Part shown: positions 35,270 to 46,455 of the stretch, piece by piece
How positions within the stretch are numbered: the first letter of the stretch is position 1
How the letters are laid out: each line of letters starts with the position of its first letter
Origin: Onychomys torridus
Taxonomy: Eukaryota > Chordata > Mammalia > Rodentia > Cricetidae
Assembly (NCBI RefSeq): GCF_903995425.1
Contig: NC_050460.1
Coordinates: 18,541,105 to 18,605,104, forward strand
Reading direction: 5' to 3'
Length of the DNA: 64,000 nt
Notes under the pieces: model-generated
Databases searched by the model: none
What the model was told of the DNA's origin: nothing
What the model saw: only the letters and a program-made list of their open reading frames with translations
Program-made: the position numbers and the translations under genes

Positions 35270-35880
35270 TAATTTTTATGGTTATATAGTTTATTTACAT
35301 TTACATAATGAATCTTAGTCAGTTTCACACATACCCAGTCCCCTTCTCTCATCCTTTGTCCACTCCCACTGTGACATTTATTCTCAAGAAGTCCCCCTTC
35401 TATTTTCATGTCTTCTTCTTAGGTGTGCCCCACAGAATTTAAGTTTCTTGCCCAAGTGTGGGTTATTTCCTAGATCAAGAATAACTTATCAATGGCTAGG
35501 CCACTGAAGAAAACAACACACCCTTGCCACAGCAACTGGTAATTGCCGAGCAACATGATTTATACCTTAAAAGTCATCATGATTTTTATTTTCTTAATTT
35601 TTCTGTATATTAGGATATAAGGAAGGGAGAGATGGGGCCTAATGAGCCATTTCCCCATCCAGGATGAAATGTTGATGACCCAATCTTGTACAAGTCTTGC
35701 ACAGATAACTTATGCAGTGAGTTCATGAGTACAACAGCTTTGGCATGTCCACAAAGACATCTTTTTATTGAATATTTCTCCATCCTCTGGCTCTTACATT
35801 CTTTCCATCCCCTCTTCTGTGATGTTTGCTAAGCCTTGGGAGGGGTAAGAAAGTTAGAAGATTTTTGATTAGCTCCTCCA
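35270..35880 (-). mobile_element. L1 (Lx-type) 3'UTR fragment, antisense
   Basis: Landmarks 'gccccacagaatttaagttt', 'ggccactgaagaaaaca', 'ccatccaggatgaaatgttg', 'tgagttcatgagtacaac' and 'catcctctggctcttacatt' match an old rodent L1 3'UTR in antisense, from memory. The left end is A/T-rich, as expected for an antisense tail. Confidence 0.6.
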
Positions 35881-35929
35881 TTTCTCTGTGTCCTGAGACC
35901 AAAGTATATGTATATTCAAAGTAGGGCCT

Positions 35930-36313
35930 TGAACTGGCTGGTTTTGTGTGTCATCAAGCTACAGTCATCAGAAAGGAAGGAGCCTCAGTTGAGGAAATGC
36001 CTCAATGAGATCCAGTTGTAAGTCATTTTCTCAATTAGTGATCAAGGGGGGAGGGACCAGACCATGGAGGGTGGTGCCATCCTTGGGGTAGTGGTCCTGG
36101 GTTCTAAAAGAAGGTATACTGAGAAAGCCATGGGAAGCAAGCCAGTAAGCAGCTCCCCTACATGGCCTCTGCATCAACTCCTGCCTCTGGGATCCTGTCC
36201 TGACTTCCTTTAGTGATGAACAGCAATGCTGAAATGTAAGCTGAATAAACCCTTTCCTCCCCAACTTGTCTTTATGTCATGGTGTTCATCACAGCAATAG
36301 AAACTCTAAGACA
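35930..36313 (+). mobile_element. MaLR (MT-type) solo LTR
   Basis: It starts 'tgaactggctggttttgtgt', passes 'gtggtgccatccttggggta', 'ggtcctgggttcta', 'gcaagccagtaagcagc' and 'gaataaaccctttcctcccc', and ends 'aaactctaagaca'. Flanks GGCCT and GGACT are a weak 5-bp duplication. The same family as 38540-38924. Confidence 0.85.
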
Positions 36314-36559
36314 GGACTTATCACCAAGTTCTGGTGGATAACCGAAAGCAGTGGCAAATAGTCTGTATTATTTTGAACCTCTGAGGCCTCCTTAGTCAAC
36401 AACTTACAGAGAGCTATCACACACCTACCACTGGAATTTTTGTTTAATCACTCAGAGCTTCTGGGAAGAGCATTGTCCAGCTGTGAAGAGTACCTCTGTT
36501 CAAACTCACATACATATATATGTACATATACATATATGTCATGTACACTTGCAGGATCA

Positions 36560-39317
36560 CATATGGCTTCTTTCATATATCCTTAGTTTTGGTTTTACTT
36601 CTCCTTCTTTGTCTTCCTCTCTATCCTTTCATTCTCCTCTCCTTGCTTAGACCTTTCAACTCCCCACCCAGTATTCCTCTCTCCACTTTCATATCTAATG
36701 TGTTCTATTATCTCCCTTAAGTTCTCTTCACCCCTTCCCTTCTCCCTCTAATAACCCATTTCCACTTTCTGGCTTTTACCAGAAATCTGTGTTAAGCACA
36801 TTAACTCTAAAAACACAAAGCTAAGATCCACATCTGAAGGAAAACTTGCAATTTTTGTCTTTCTCAACCAGAATATTTACCACACATCTATTTTTCTATA
36901 AACCTCATGATTTCATTATTCTTTACCATTGAATAAAATTCCAATGTGTGTTTGTGTTACATTTTTCATTATCCATTCATTCATCAGTTGATGGGCATCT
37001 GGGATGCTCTATTTCCACACTATTGTGAATAGAGTCACAATGAATGTGGATGTTTAGGCAAATCTGTAGTAGAGCATGGAGTCACTTGGATATATGCCTG
37101 TGGGTAGTAATAACTGTCATATGGCAGCTCCAGTCTTAACTTTTTGAGGAACCTCTACACTGATTTCCATAGTGGCTGTATTAGTTTCTACTCTCACCAA
37201 CAGTGAATAAGGGTTTTGCTTTCTCCACATCCTTGTCAGAATTTTTAGTTCCCTGTTTTCTTGATAATAACTATCCTGAATCACAATAAGTTGACATCAT
37301 GAAGTAGTTTTAGTTTGTATTTTTATGACAACTAAAGATGCTGAACACTTTGTAAAGTATTTATTTATTATCTATTTGTGTTTCTTCTTTTGAGAACTAT
37401 CTGTTTGGTTTTATTGACCATTTCTACTATTTAGATGTTTGCTTATTAAGCTCATTGTATATTGTAGGCATGATTCCTTGGTCAGATGTATAGCTGGCAG
37501 AGATCTTCTCGCATTCTGTAGACTACCTCTTTACTCAAAAGAACAGTTTTCCTTGCAGTATTGAAGCCTTTTAATTTCAGGTCACACTTGTTGACTGTTG
37601 GCCTTGTCTTCTGTAACCAGAATCCTACTGAGAAAGTCCTTACTAAGCCTATGTATTTAAGTGTGCTCACAACTTAATCTTCTTGTAGTTTCAAGTCTAG
37701 CATTAAGGTCTTAGATCAATTCTGAGTTATTTTTTGTGCAAGGTGAGAGAAAATGATCTAGTTATATTCTTTTACATGTATACATACAGTTTTCCTGTTC
37801 CATTTGTTGAAAGTGCTGTCTTTTCTTGAATGTATATTTTTTGCTTCTTTATCAAAAGTCAAGTGGCTATAGTTGCATGGATGTGTACCCAAGTCCCCTA
37901 TTCCATTTCACTGACCTATGAGTCTTTTTACAATACCAAACTATTTTTATTACTATGGCTTGGCTCTGTAGTACAACTGTAAGTAAAGTATCCTTTTTTT
38001 TCTTTTTCTGTGAAGAATTGAGTTAACATTTTGATGGATATTACATTAAATTTATAGATTAATTTTGATAGGATGGTGGTCATTTTCATAATATTAATCC
38101 TCCTAATACATGACCATTTGAATTCTTTCCATTTTCCAGTGTCTTCAATTTCTTCCATTCCTACTAGTATTCATTTATTTCCTTTTCATGTCTTACTGAT
38201 TTAGCAAAGATTTCAAACACTACATTGAATAGGTTTAGGGAGAGTAGGCATTCTTTCTTTGTTCCTGGACTTTGTTGAAATGTTCTGAATTTTTCTCATT
38301 TAACATGATATTGGCTAAGGGTTGTCATATGTAGACTTTATTAAGATATGTTTCATCCATTTCCCATATCTCTGGGGTATTATTATGAAGGAATGTTGCA
38401 TTTTGGTAAAGATAGTTTGTATCTATTGAGATGATTTTTGAGTTCTGTCTTTGATACTATTTATATGATGAACTGTAATTACTAAAGTTATGTGTTGAAC
38501 TAGCCCCAAATGTCTGAAATGAAGCCAGCTTGATCATGGTGTGCTGGTTAGTTTTGTGTCAGCTTAACATAAGCTAGAGTTATCCAAAAGGAAGGGTACC
38601 TCAATTGAGAAAATGCCTCCCTTAAATCCAGCTATAGGGCATTTTCTTAATCAGTGATTGATTGGGGAAGGCCCAGCCAATTGTGGGTGGTGCCATTCCT
38701 GGGCTGGTGGCCCTGAGTCCTATAAGAAAGTAGGTTGAGGACGCCAGGGAGAGCAAGCCAGTAAGAAGCACTTCTCCATGGCTTCTGCATCAGCTCCTGC
38801 CTTCAGATTCCTGCCATTTGAGTACCTGTCCTAGCTTCCTTCAATGAGAATACAACTCTTTCCTCCCCAACTTTCTTTATGGTCATGATGTTTCATTACA
38901 GAAATAGAAGCCCCAACTAAGACACATGGCAAATGATCATTTAGATGAGTTTTTATAGTTTGGTTTGAAATTATTTTGTTGAAAAATTTTGCATCTATGT
39001 TTAGGGAACTTGATTTACAAAGTTCTATTATTGTTGTGTCTTTATCTGGTTTTGGAACTGGGATAATTAATCTGGAATTACAAAATAATTTGAAAAGTAC
39101 TAGTCTTGGTTCTTCTTTGGATGTCTCATGGGATTCTGCACAAAATCCATCTCAACCTGGCCTTTTTTTAAAATTTGAGATATTTTTGATTTCTGCTAAA
39201 TATCACTACTTCTTAAATGTCTAAACTATTTATTTTTACCTTGATTTAACTCTGGTAGGTCATATGCATCTAGAAATTCATCTATTTTTGTCTAGTGGAA
39301 TACAAAATTTTAAGATA
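36560..39317 (-). mobile_element. Old L1 (3'UTR and ORF2), antisense, with nested LTR
   Basis: Reading antisense, it runs from L1 3'UTR ('agatccacatctgaaggaaa'), through the ORF2 C-terminal region ('atccattcattcatcagttg', 'gaggaacctctacactgatt', 'atagtggctgtattagtttc'), into RT-region sequence to about 39317. A MaLR LTR interrupts it at 38540-38924. All frames are closed. About 2.4 kb of L1 remains. Confidence 0.8.
38540..38924 (+). mobile_element. MaLR (MT-type) LTR nested in L1, perfect 5-bp TSD
   Basis: The 385-bp LTR begins TGTGCTGGTTAG and ends CTAAGACA, flanked by CATGG at 38535-38539 and 38925-38929. Five-base duplications fit the ERVL/MaLR class. L1 ORF2 antisense sequence continues on both sides, so the L1 is the older insertion. 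Confidence 0.9.
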
Positions 39318-39935
39318 TGTCTAACTTCTCTATTGCCATGATGAAACACCATGATCAAAGCAATTTATAAAGGAAAATATCTTACTGGGCCTTGGTTTTA
39401 GAGGAATATAGTCCATGAGAGTGGAGCAAAAGCATGGAGGCAGGGACAGCTGGGAGCTCACATTTTGACTCACAAGTAGGAGGCAGAGCAAGTCACACTG
39501 AGAATGGTACAAGTCTTTTAAAACCTCAAAACCCACCCCCAGTAACATACCTTCTCTAAGAAAGCCACAACCCTTAATCCTTCCTAAGCAATTCCACCAA
39601 TTGGAAACTGAGGTTTTGAAATCTATGAGCCTCCAGGGGTTGTTCTCATTCAAAACACTACATTCCACTCCTTGTTCCCTATTGGCTTGTGATGAAATCA
39701 TAAAACAAAATGCATTTAATCCAACTTCAAAAGTCTCTATAGTCTCTTACAATCTCAATACCATTTTAAATTCCAAAGTTTAAGACCTTCTAATGCTCAA
39801 GGCCATCTATTAATTATAACCTCCTATAAAATCTAAAATCAAATTAGATACTTCCAGCATATGATGTCACTGAATATACATTTCCATTATAAAAGGGATG
39901 GTTGAGGACACCGTGAGAAAATAAAATGACAGAAT
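39318..39935 (-). mobile_element. MaLR LTR plus internal sequence, antisense
   Basis: 39318-39662 is an antisense ORR1-type LTR ('tgtctaacttctctattgcc' to 'cattcaaaacactaca'). From 39663, 'ccactccttgttccctattg', 'aatgcatttaatccaactt' and 'cctataaaatctaaaatc' match MaLR internal sequence in antisense. The element is therefore the 3' part of a MaLR. It starts where the L1 signal ends. Confidence 0.75.
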
Positions 39936-41239
39936 ATTAATAGAACCAGAATTCCAAAGAGGGTGTATGTGTGTGGTGGCAGGGAGATGTTAGTCAAAGC
40001 AGAATTTTAGAGAATTGTACTGGAAACAACATAAATGTGGAGCTATATCTTAAAGAAACTATGGCTGGTTATTCATTTAGCTAATATAATTAAATATAGA
40101 AAAAGGAGCTTCTAATTATAGAATAGTGAGCTGAATGTGCTAAAAGACACAAAAATGTTCCTAAACCAAAATTTCAAATTTCAATACTTACTTCATCATA
40201 TGTAAATGCTGTCTTAGGCATGATATATTTGAAAGTTAGAGGTTATAATGTAGGATAAATTACAGCTCAGAATCTAAAAAATATGGTAAATGGAACATGT
40301 TCATATAATTCACAAAAGTAACTATTTATCATATAATAATTTGGAATTGTGAAAGTTTGTACTGTACTTGGAAGCTATGAACCATGCCACAGATCATTTA
40401 GTAAATACTATATAATGTCTCTGAAAATAGAGAGCGAGAGTCACGTAGGTCACTTTTCCAAGAATAAATTTATCCTATATTCCTGAAAAATACTCTATTA
40501 TGTTAAGAAAGTTTCTACTATACTGACTGCAAATCGGCCCTCAAGTCTCGGCACTGAAATACAAAGTGGTTTCCTTTTTGGCTCATAGCAGTATGGTGCC
40601 TGCTAGGAAGTTGTCTTGGAGCTTTCCAGGCTACAAATAAGAAAGCTAAAGGAGGTAAACTGAGGAGCCTTGGCTTGAAGTTAAACCAGTCTACCTTGGT
40701 CCATTAACTTACCTAGGCCAATGACCTACAAAGGAGGATGGGTACTGTCCTGTATCAGAATGGATATAGATCTCTCTACACACCATCCATTTTCACACAC
40801 ATTTTCATTAGGAGCAAAACAACTGGCTTCTTGATTGGCATCTATTCATTGGTATTTTCTCTCCTTGATTCTTCTTTTGTAAACAAAGTGGCATTTTCTT
40901 AGAGCTTAATATTTTATTAATACTGCCTTGTAGAGTGGCAGTTTCTTTAAAATAATTTCCTCCGGCACAAGTTACTCTTGAAATAATGTGGACAAAGTAT
41001 TTAGTAGCAGCTATGAGTGAACTTCCCCTTTGATCTTAATCTCTGAAGATTTGGATAAAACACAGCAAATAATGGTAAGGTAGAGAGAGCTGCCACAGGC
41101 CCAGGAGTCGGGATATTCACAGTGCTCTGGGAAAGCATGGTATAAGACCCATTTGAAGAGTCCAGCAAAATCACCCTAGTGTGCAAGACACAGTGACTCT
41201 GATTGACCAATCTGAAGGGAAAAAATTAATTTTTTGTAA
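39936..41239. other. Unassigned repeat-poor sequence
   Basis: About 1.3 kb without recognised repeats or genes; a candidate conserved non-coding interval. Confidence 0.45.
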
Positions 41240-41447
41240 TATTTTTTAAATGTTTTATTTATGTGCCCATGAGTGTCTGAGTGTGTGGTGAGTGTGGTGG
41301 CTGTGGAGGCCAGAAGGGAGCATTGGATCCCCTCGAGCTGGAATTACAGGTGATTGTGAGCTGCTTGATGTGAGTGCTAGGAACCGAATCCGAGTCTTCT
41401 GGAAGAGCTGCAAATGCTCTTAACCAGAGTCATCCCCACAGCCTCAA
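41240..41447 (-). repeat. B3-type SINE, antisense
   Basis: 'gaggccagaagggagcattg', 'atcccctcgagctggaatta', 'taggaaccgaatccgagtct' and 'ctggaagagctgcaaatgct' are antisense B3 landmarks. It ends 'catccccacagcctc'. Confidence 0.8.
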
Positions 41448-43206
41448 AAGATCCACTTATTGAAAACCATGATCTGCTTTGCATTGACTTTAAGGACTTG
41501 AAAAGATAGCAAGCAGGAAGTAAATTCGAGCAGATTTTTGTCAATGGCGTCCTATTTGAAATTAGGTGAAATGATCTAATAAAAGAACTTGGCGGCTGAC
41601 CTGAAAACGTGCATAAGCACAGGAATAAGAAAAGGAACACAAGCCCAGGGGCTTTGGTGCAAGACCAGGGGAGGGAATTTTAACAGCACAAAACCATTAG
41701 AACTTGTGATGGCTGTCTCACCACACAAGGAACCAGAGTGGAAAGTTCCCAACCCTGCAAGTGCTTCAGCTACTCAGTACACTTTCTTCAATCTCTCAGA
41801 AAGTAGCATCACTAATTAAAAAAAAAAATGCCAGAATTCATGCATCTAAGTGACCAATGTTTCAACGGAAGCAGACACTGTTAGAGGTTATGGGTTAATT
41901 TGATCGATACTAACATTGCCCAAATATTTTTGAGAACTTCTTTTTTTAGTTATCCTTCAATGCCAGCATCATGTTTTCTGGAACAGTGACAAAGCAATGA
42001 CCCAGAGGGAAGAATTTAATTGAAGTCACCAAATGTCATTCAAAGTTAAGTTGGTTGCCTAAGGCCAGCTACTGAGAAAATAAATGTTACTTTGGATCTT
42101 AAAGTATACATAAATTATATCTCATTATGTCCAGTGAATGCTATTTTATTTTGCCTTCACACAGTCATTAAAGATACTTCATCCAACTGTTTTGAGCAGA
42201 GGGACAGCATTAATGCTTTTTATAGACACCCCAGTAGATACACCATAAAGGCTGCTATATTTACTTCAAATTCCATTTTTAAAATTACACTGTGTTTTAC
42301 AACAAATATTCTGTTTTAACAGTCTAACCAAATAACACCATATATTACATTTCTTAACTCTTCCACCATTAAAAAAAATCATGTTAATTTGTATTTCAAC
42401 TATCTCCCAAATAAACTATATAGCTAGATTAAACACCATCACAATTTGCTAGACAATTCGCATTCAAAGACACTTGGAAATATATAATAATTGGTATTGT
42501 GGTTTGAAAATGCATGAAGTGAAAGGGAGAAACAACAGAATCCTAATCAATGTCAGGCACTCAGCCTAACCAACACCAGAAAACTGATGGGAAAGCCAGG
42601 CCTCATGTCCCTAAATAGTCCTCTTCCACTACGTATCAGGGCCCTTTTCATCAGACCCAGACTGCCTTCCTGGATAGCCTGCAGATTGTCTCTCAGATCT
42701 ACAGCAAAATTAGCCCCTTAAATCCCCCAAAGAAGCCTTTCATCCCCACCATGCTACTGCTGGACCTCACACGCAATGTCTGATCCCAGCCACTGGGTAA
42801 GAGAGATGGTCTTGTGCTCATGGTGAAGCACCAAGGAGAAGTTTCACCCATTCCTTCCCCAATTGTGTTTGAGGAAATCCAGGAGAGGCTCAGAGCCCTG
42901 AATTCCTGGACAATGCATAAAAATCTTAATTTCAATAGTGTATAGTAACCCATACTGTGGCCACACTATATCTCATTCAACTGCTCACTCCAGGTTATCA
43001 CATCTTTAAATTTTTGTAATCAATAGTGTAGGACACTTGTTTATGGACTGGTAAGTAAAGTTGAAGGTTGAAATTGCTAGCTAAAAGAATTATAGTGTTT
43101 TATGTTATAATCTCCATTTCCCAATAACATCTAAGAGGGTTACAGCAATTTCTCCCAGGAGTCATGTAGAGGATTGAGTTCAGCATTCCTGGATAGTGTT
43201 GACATC
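41448..43206. other. Unassigned repeat-poor sequence
   Basis: No repeat was recognised. A plus-strand frame from 42619 to 42942 is open for 108 codons except for one TGA at 42781-42783, with no recognised product. Mostly single-copy-like DNA. Confidence 0.4.
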
Positions 43207-43210
43207 CTTT

Positions 43211-43264
43211 CTTCCTCCCTCCCTCCCTCCCTCCCTCCTTCCCTCCCTCCCTCCCTTCCTTCCT
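43211..43264. repeat. (CCCT)n tract
   Basis: CTCC/CCCT units of about 54 bp followed by degenerate TTCC. Open frames of poly-Leu/Pro/Ser across it are artefacts. Confidence 0.95.
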
Positions 43265-43369
43265 TTCTCTTCCTCTCTCCTATTCCATCTTGCTTTCTGT
43301 CTTTTTTGTGTGTTGCTGTTTATGGGTATCAACTTGGAGTTGACATCTGGTGTCTTCCTTGATCATACT

Positions 43370-43615
43370 CTGCTTTACTGACTGAGGCAGGGTCTCTCAC
43401 TGAGTTCAGAGGTCAGAGATTCAGCGACTCCAGCTATCCAGCTTGCCCTGGGGATTCCTGTCTCTGCCTGCCTCCCCAGTTCTGGGAATCCTGGTGAATA
43501 CCTTGCCTCCCTATCTTTACAGCTCTTGTGTGGGTTTGGAGAATCAGAATTCCAGTCCTCATCCTTGTGCACAAACATTTCATTCTTCACCCAGTCACTG
43601 CCCCAGCTCTAGCTT
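43370..43615 (-). repeat. B4-type SINE, antisense
   Basis: Antisense B4 order: 'gaggcagggtctctcactga', 'ggggattcctgtctctgcct', 'ccccagttctgggaatcctg', 'tttggagaatcagaattcca' and 'gtcctcatccttgtgcac'. More complete than the copy at 7190. Confidence 0.65.
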
Positions 43616-44185
43616 TCTCTTTTTCTAAGTTTGTGCATGGATGGAAATGTCCATGTAATTTTTGTGTAGTTTGTACTTTGCATTTCACTCAGGAAAAACA
43701 GAATATTTACTGTCCAGTTTTATTTTCTTTATTTTCAGCTTTGTTTATTTTTGTGAGCCATATGGATATTCGGAACATGACTTAGTATCAGACTCCCCCC
43801 CCCCATTTTCTTTCTGTGAAGCTGGGAATTGAACCCAGAATCCTGTGCACGCTGAACAAATTATCGAACACTGAATACTCCTATGTCCTTTTATCAGCCC
43901 TCTGACAGCATTCTGATTGCATATATTTTTCTCTATCCGTGCTTCTGTATAAAGAATATATGCAGTTAAAGATAGTATCTTCTAAGTGTCTGCCATACTT
44001 TAATGTCTCTCCTCTTGATCAAAAGTACACAAATAATATTCTTGGGTTGGTCCTATTATAGTATTGCATTTTCACATTCTGTTCATATTAAAATATCATT
44101 TAAGGACAGGTTCAAAGAGGGAACTGTAGAAGCAACTTTTTAAGTTCAGGAGTCTTAAGCATGTGTTACAGCCATCTCTTACATT

Positions 44186-44190
<5 letters not shown>
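43616..44190. other. Unassigned sequence
   Basis: A short ID/B4-like piece may lie at 43815-43880 ('ggaattgaacccagaatcct'), but it is too diverged to call firmly. A run of C occurs at 43795-43804. Confidence 0.4.

Positions 44191-44240
<50 letters not shown>
44191..44240. repeat. (CT)n microsatellite
   Basis: A pure CT tract of about 50 bp, followed by TCC-rich sequence to about 44280. Confidence 0.97.
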
Positions 44241-44245
<5 letters not shown>

Positions 44246-45177
44246 CTTCTCCTCCTCCTCCTCACCCCTCCTCCTCCCCTCAGAATATCTGCCCTAAGTA
44301 TTTCCATCATATTAGAAAACAATGTAGTCCTTTCCCTTTAAAACTCCGAGTATAAAATCTGCTTTTACTCCAATAGAAGACATTAAATTAATTGCCACAG
44401 CAGTTCCTTCTCTCTGCTGCTGTCACCCGGTGCCTGGTGTTGAGGACACATTGGCTAAGGTCCGGCAGGGGCACTTGTACAGCATTGAGTACCCCACAGG
44501 GTGTTTCCACACTTGGCAAGGAGACATTACTTCTGTGACCCAAGCTCTCCAGAGTTTATAGATGGAAACTTTATAGTAGGGGAGTAATTTTTCACACACT
44601 AATCATTATTTCAATTAGCAATGAAAAGGAAATGATGAAGGAATGTTCCATGGGAGGCTTCTCTTTCAGGCCCCTTGTAGGAAAACATTAGAAATCTAAC
44701 TAGTCTAAATCTTTGCTTCTTCCCATCCCCCACCCCCGGGTTTGTGTGTGATTCTGAGGAAGGAAGTGTTCAAGGCAGAGTCAGTTTTTTCAAGATTTTA
44801 CAACTAAATGACTTAGGGCACTGGATTTTTCTTTTGCTGCAGTAACAACTGCAAATGGATATTTATATAGAGGTCAGACCTAAGAGCTTTAAGAGTTTAT
44901 TTTTAGATTTCTGCTTGGCCAAGAGGGAAGTATGGTAAATGAACCTTATGTTCTTAAATGGGCATGCAGCTGGACTCCAAATATTTCAGAAATCTGATGG
45001 GAGGCCAAAACTATGACAATATTACTTCTGTTTGTTTGGCTTTTTCTCTTTCTCTTTTTCCCTTACTTAACTTTCACTTTTAATACTCATGGGCTCTACA
45101 TTTTTGAAGATAACAAAAGAACACCAAGATGACTTATGAGAAATATAAATACAAAAGTCTCGTACCTCTAGCTAGTC
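44241..45177. other. Unassigned repeat-poor sequence
   Basis: No repeat was recognised. It contains AT-rich TAAT/ATTA clusters near 44590-44640. No gene is supported. Confidence 0.45.
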
Positions 45178-45183
45178 ATCACT

Positions 45184-45666
45184 TGGAGCACGAATCTTAA
45201 AAGGTCTTATTAATAAAATCAAACTCAGTGCCAGGTATTGGGGTGAATGCTGGGATATCAGAGAAGCAGAACAAGCCACAGCTACCTCACCTTGCTAATT
45301 CCTCAGCTGATTCTGTTTCCTCAGACTGGGTGTCTCTCAGCTGAACTGTGCTGCTCAAAAGCCTGAAAGCTTAACCAGCTCTAGTTCCTGGTCCTCACGA
45401 ATTATATACCTTTCTGCTTTTTGCCATCACTTCCTGGGATTAAAGGCTCACTTCTTGAGATTAAAGGTGTGAGTAACCAAGCCTGACGGTTTCCAATGTG
45501 GCCTTGAATTCACAGAGATCCAGAGGGATTCTGCCTCTGGAATGCTAGGATTAAAGGCATGAGTGCCACCATTTTCTAACCTCTGTATCTAGTGGCTGTT
45601 CTGTTCTCTGACAACAGATAAGTTTATTAGGGTGCACAATATTTTGGGGAACACAATACCACCACA
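45184..45666 (-). mobile_element. Solo class II ERV LTR with perfect 6-bp TSD
   Basis: On the minus strand the 483-bp LTR begins TGTGGTGGTATTGTG and ends CGTGCTCCA. ATCACT flanks it at 45178-45183 and 45667-45672. The minus strand carries AATAAA near the 5' end (about 45624) and two SINE-like segments. One of these (about 45505-45570) has B1 wording, 'ggattaaaggcatgagtgcc' in plus orientation. It is a different family from the LTR at 1738. Confidence 0.9.
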
Positions 45667-45884
45667 ATCACTAGCAGTGTGCTTTCTAGTGTGCAAACCT
45701 CCAGCCGCATATGGCTGGTCAGGCAATTGAGAAATGAAGCAGTGTTAATTACATATCAATTTGAAGACGAAGTGTGAAAAAAAGAACATAAATAAATATA
45801 ATGAATATGATTAATTGTTGAAATGGTAGCATTTAGAAATAAGTGGTTAAATAAAATATATTGCTAATTTGTACCTGTTCTTTT

Positions 45885-45945
45885 CTTCAGTTTTATTTTT
45901 TATTTTTAGTGTTGTTTGTTTTGCAACAAGATCACAATATGCAGC
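45885..45945 (-). repeat. Left half of a B1 SINE split by the ERV
   Basis: T-rich 'ttttattttttatttttag' followed by 'gcaacaagatcacaatatg' and CAGC is the beginning of an antisense B1. The rest lies 6 kb away at 51959-52043. The ERV fills the gap exactly. Confidence 0.8.
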
Positions 45946-46445
45946 GGTTGAACCCATTTCACAAAACCCCCAGAGACCACCAAGGAGCCGGTTTCTGGTG
46001 CAAGCACATAAGGGTCCTTTTATTCAGGTTCAACCTGGGCCGATGCACAGCAGATGGACAAACCTAGGTGTAGAGTGTTTTTACAGGGAAAAACCACAAG
46101 CCAGGAATTGGCAACTTGGGATTGGGTAGAAAGGGCAAGGTGATTTTTTGAAACTATTGGTCTAGACTTTGGACACGAAACCACAACCCACTTAACAGGA
46201 TTATCTAGACTGCTCAGCAGGATTATCTAGATACCTCCAAGGGCCATAAACCACAGACAGGATATCTGCAGGAGTATCTCCTTTCCTGTATAAACAGCAG
46301 ACAGGATGTCTGCAGGAGTATCTCAATCCTGTTAAGCTTTCCTTTAAACAGCAGATAGGATGTCTGCAGGAGGATACTGCTCTACATCCATTCAAGTTAT
46401 CATGGTATATTCCTGAGTCTGTAAAGTTAAGTCTAGGCCTTCACA
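45946..46445 (-). mobile_element. 3' LTR of the ERV (500 bp)
   Basis: Its minus-strand start TGTGAAGGCCTAG (46445 downwards) follows the polypurine tract. It contains a poly(A) signal AATAAA (46024-46019) and three copies of a roughly 50-bp 'acaggatgtctgcaggagta' unit between about 46255 and 46375. It retains a terminal segment (about 45955-45990) absent from the other LTR. The terminal dinucleotide at 45946-45947 is GG in plus orientation instead of TG. Confidence 0.88.
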
Positions 46446-46455
46446 TTCCCCCTTC
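46446..46455 (-). promoter_or_regulatory. Polypurine tract of the ERV
   Basis: On the minus strand GAAGGGGGAA directly precedes the LTR start TGTGAAGG. Plus-strand DNA synthesis is normally primed here in this class of element. Confidence 0.85.
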
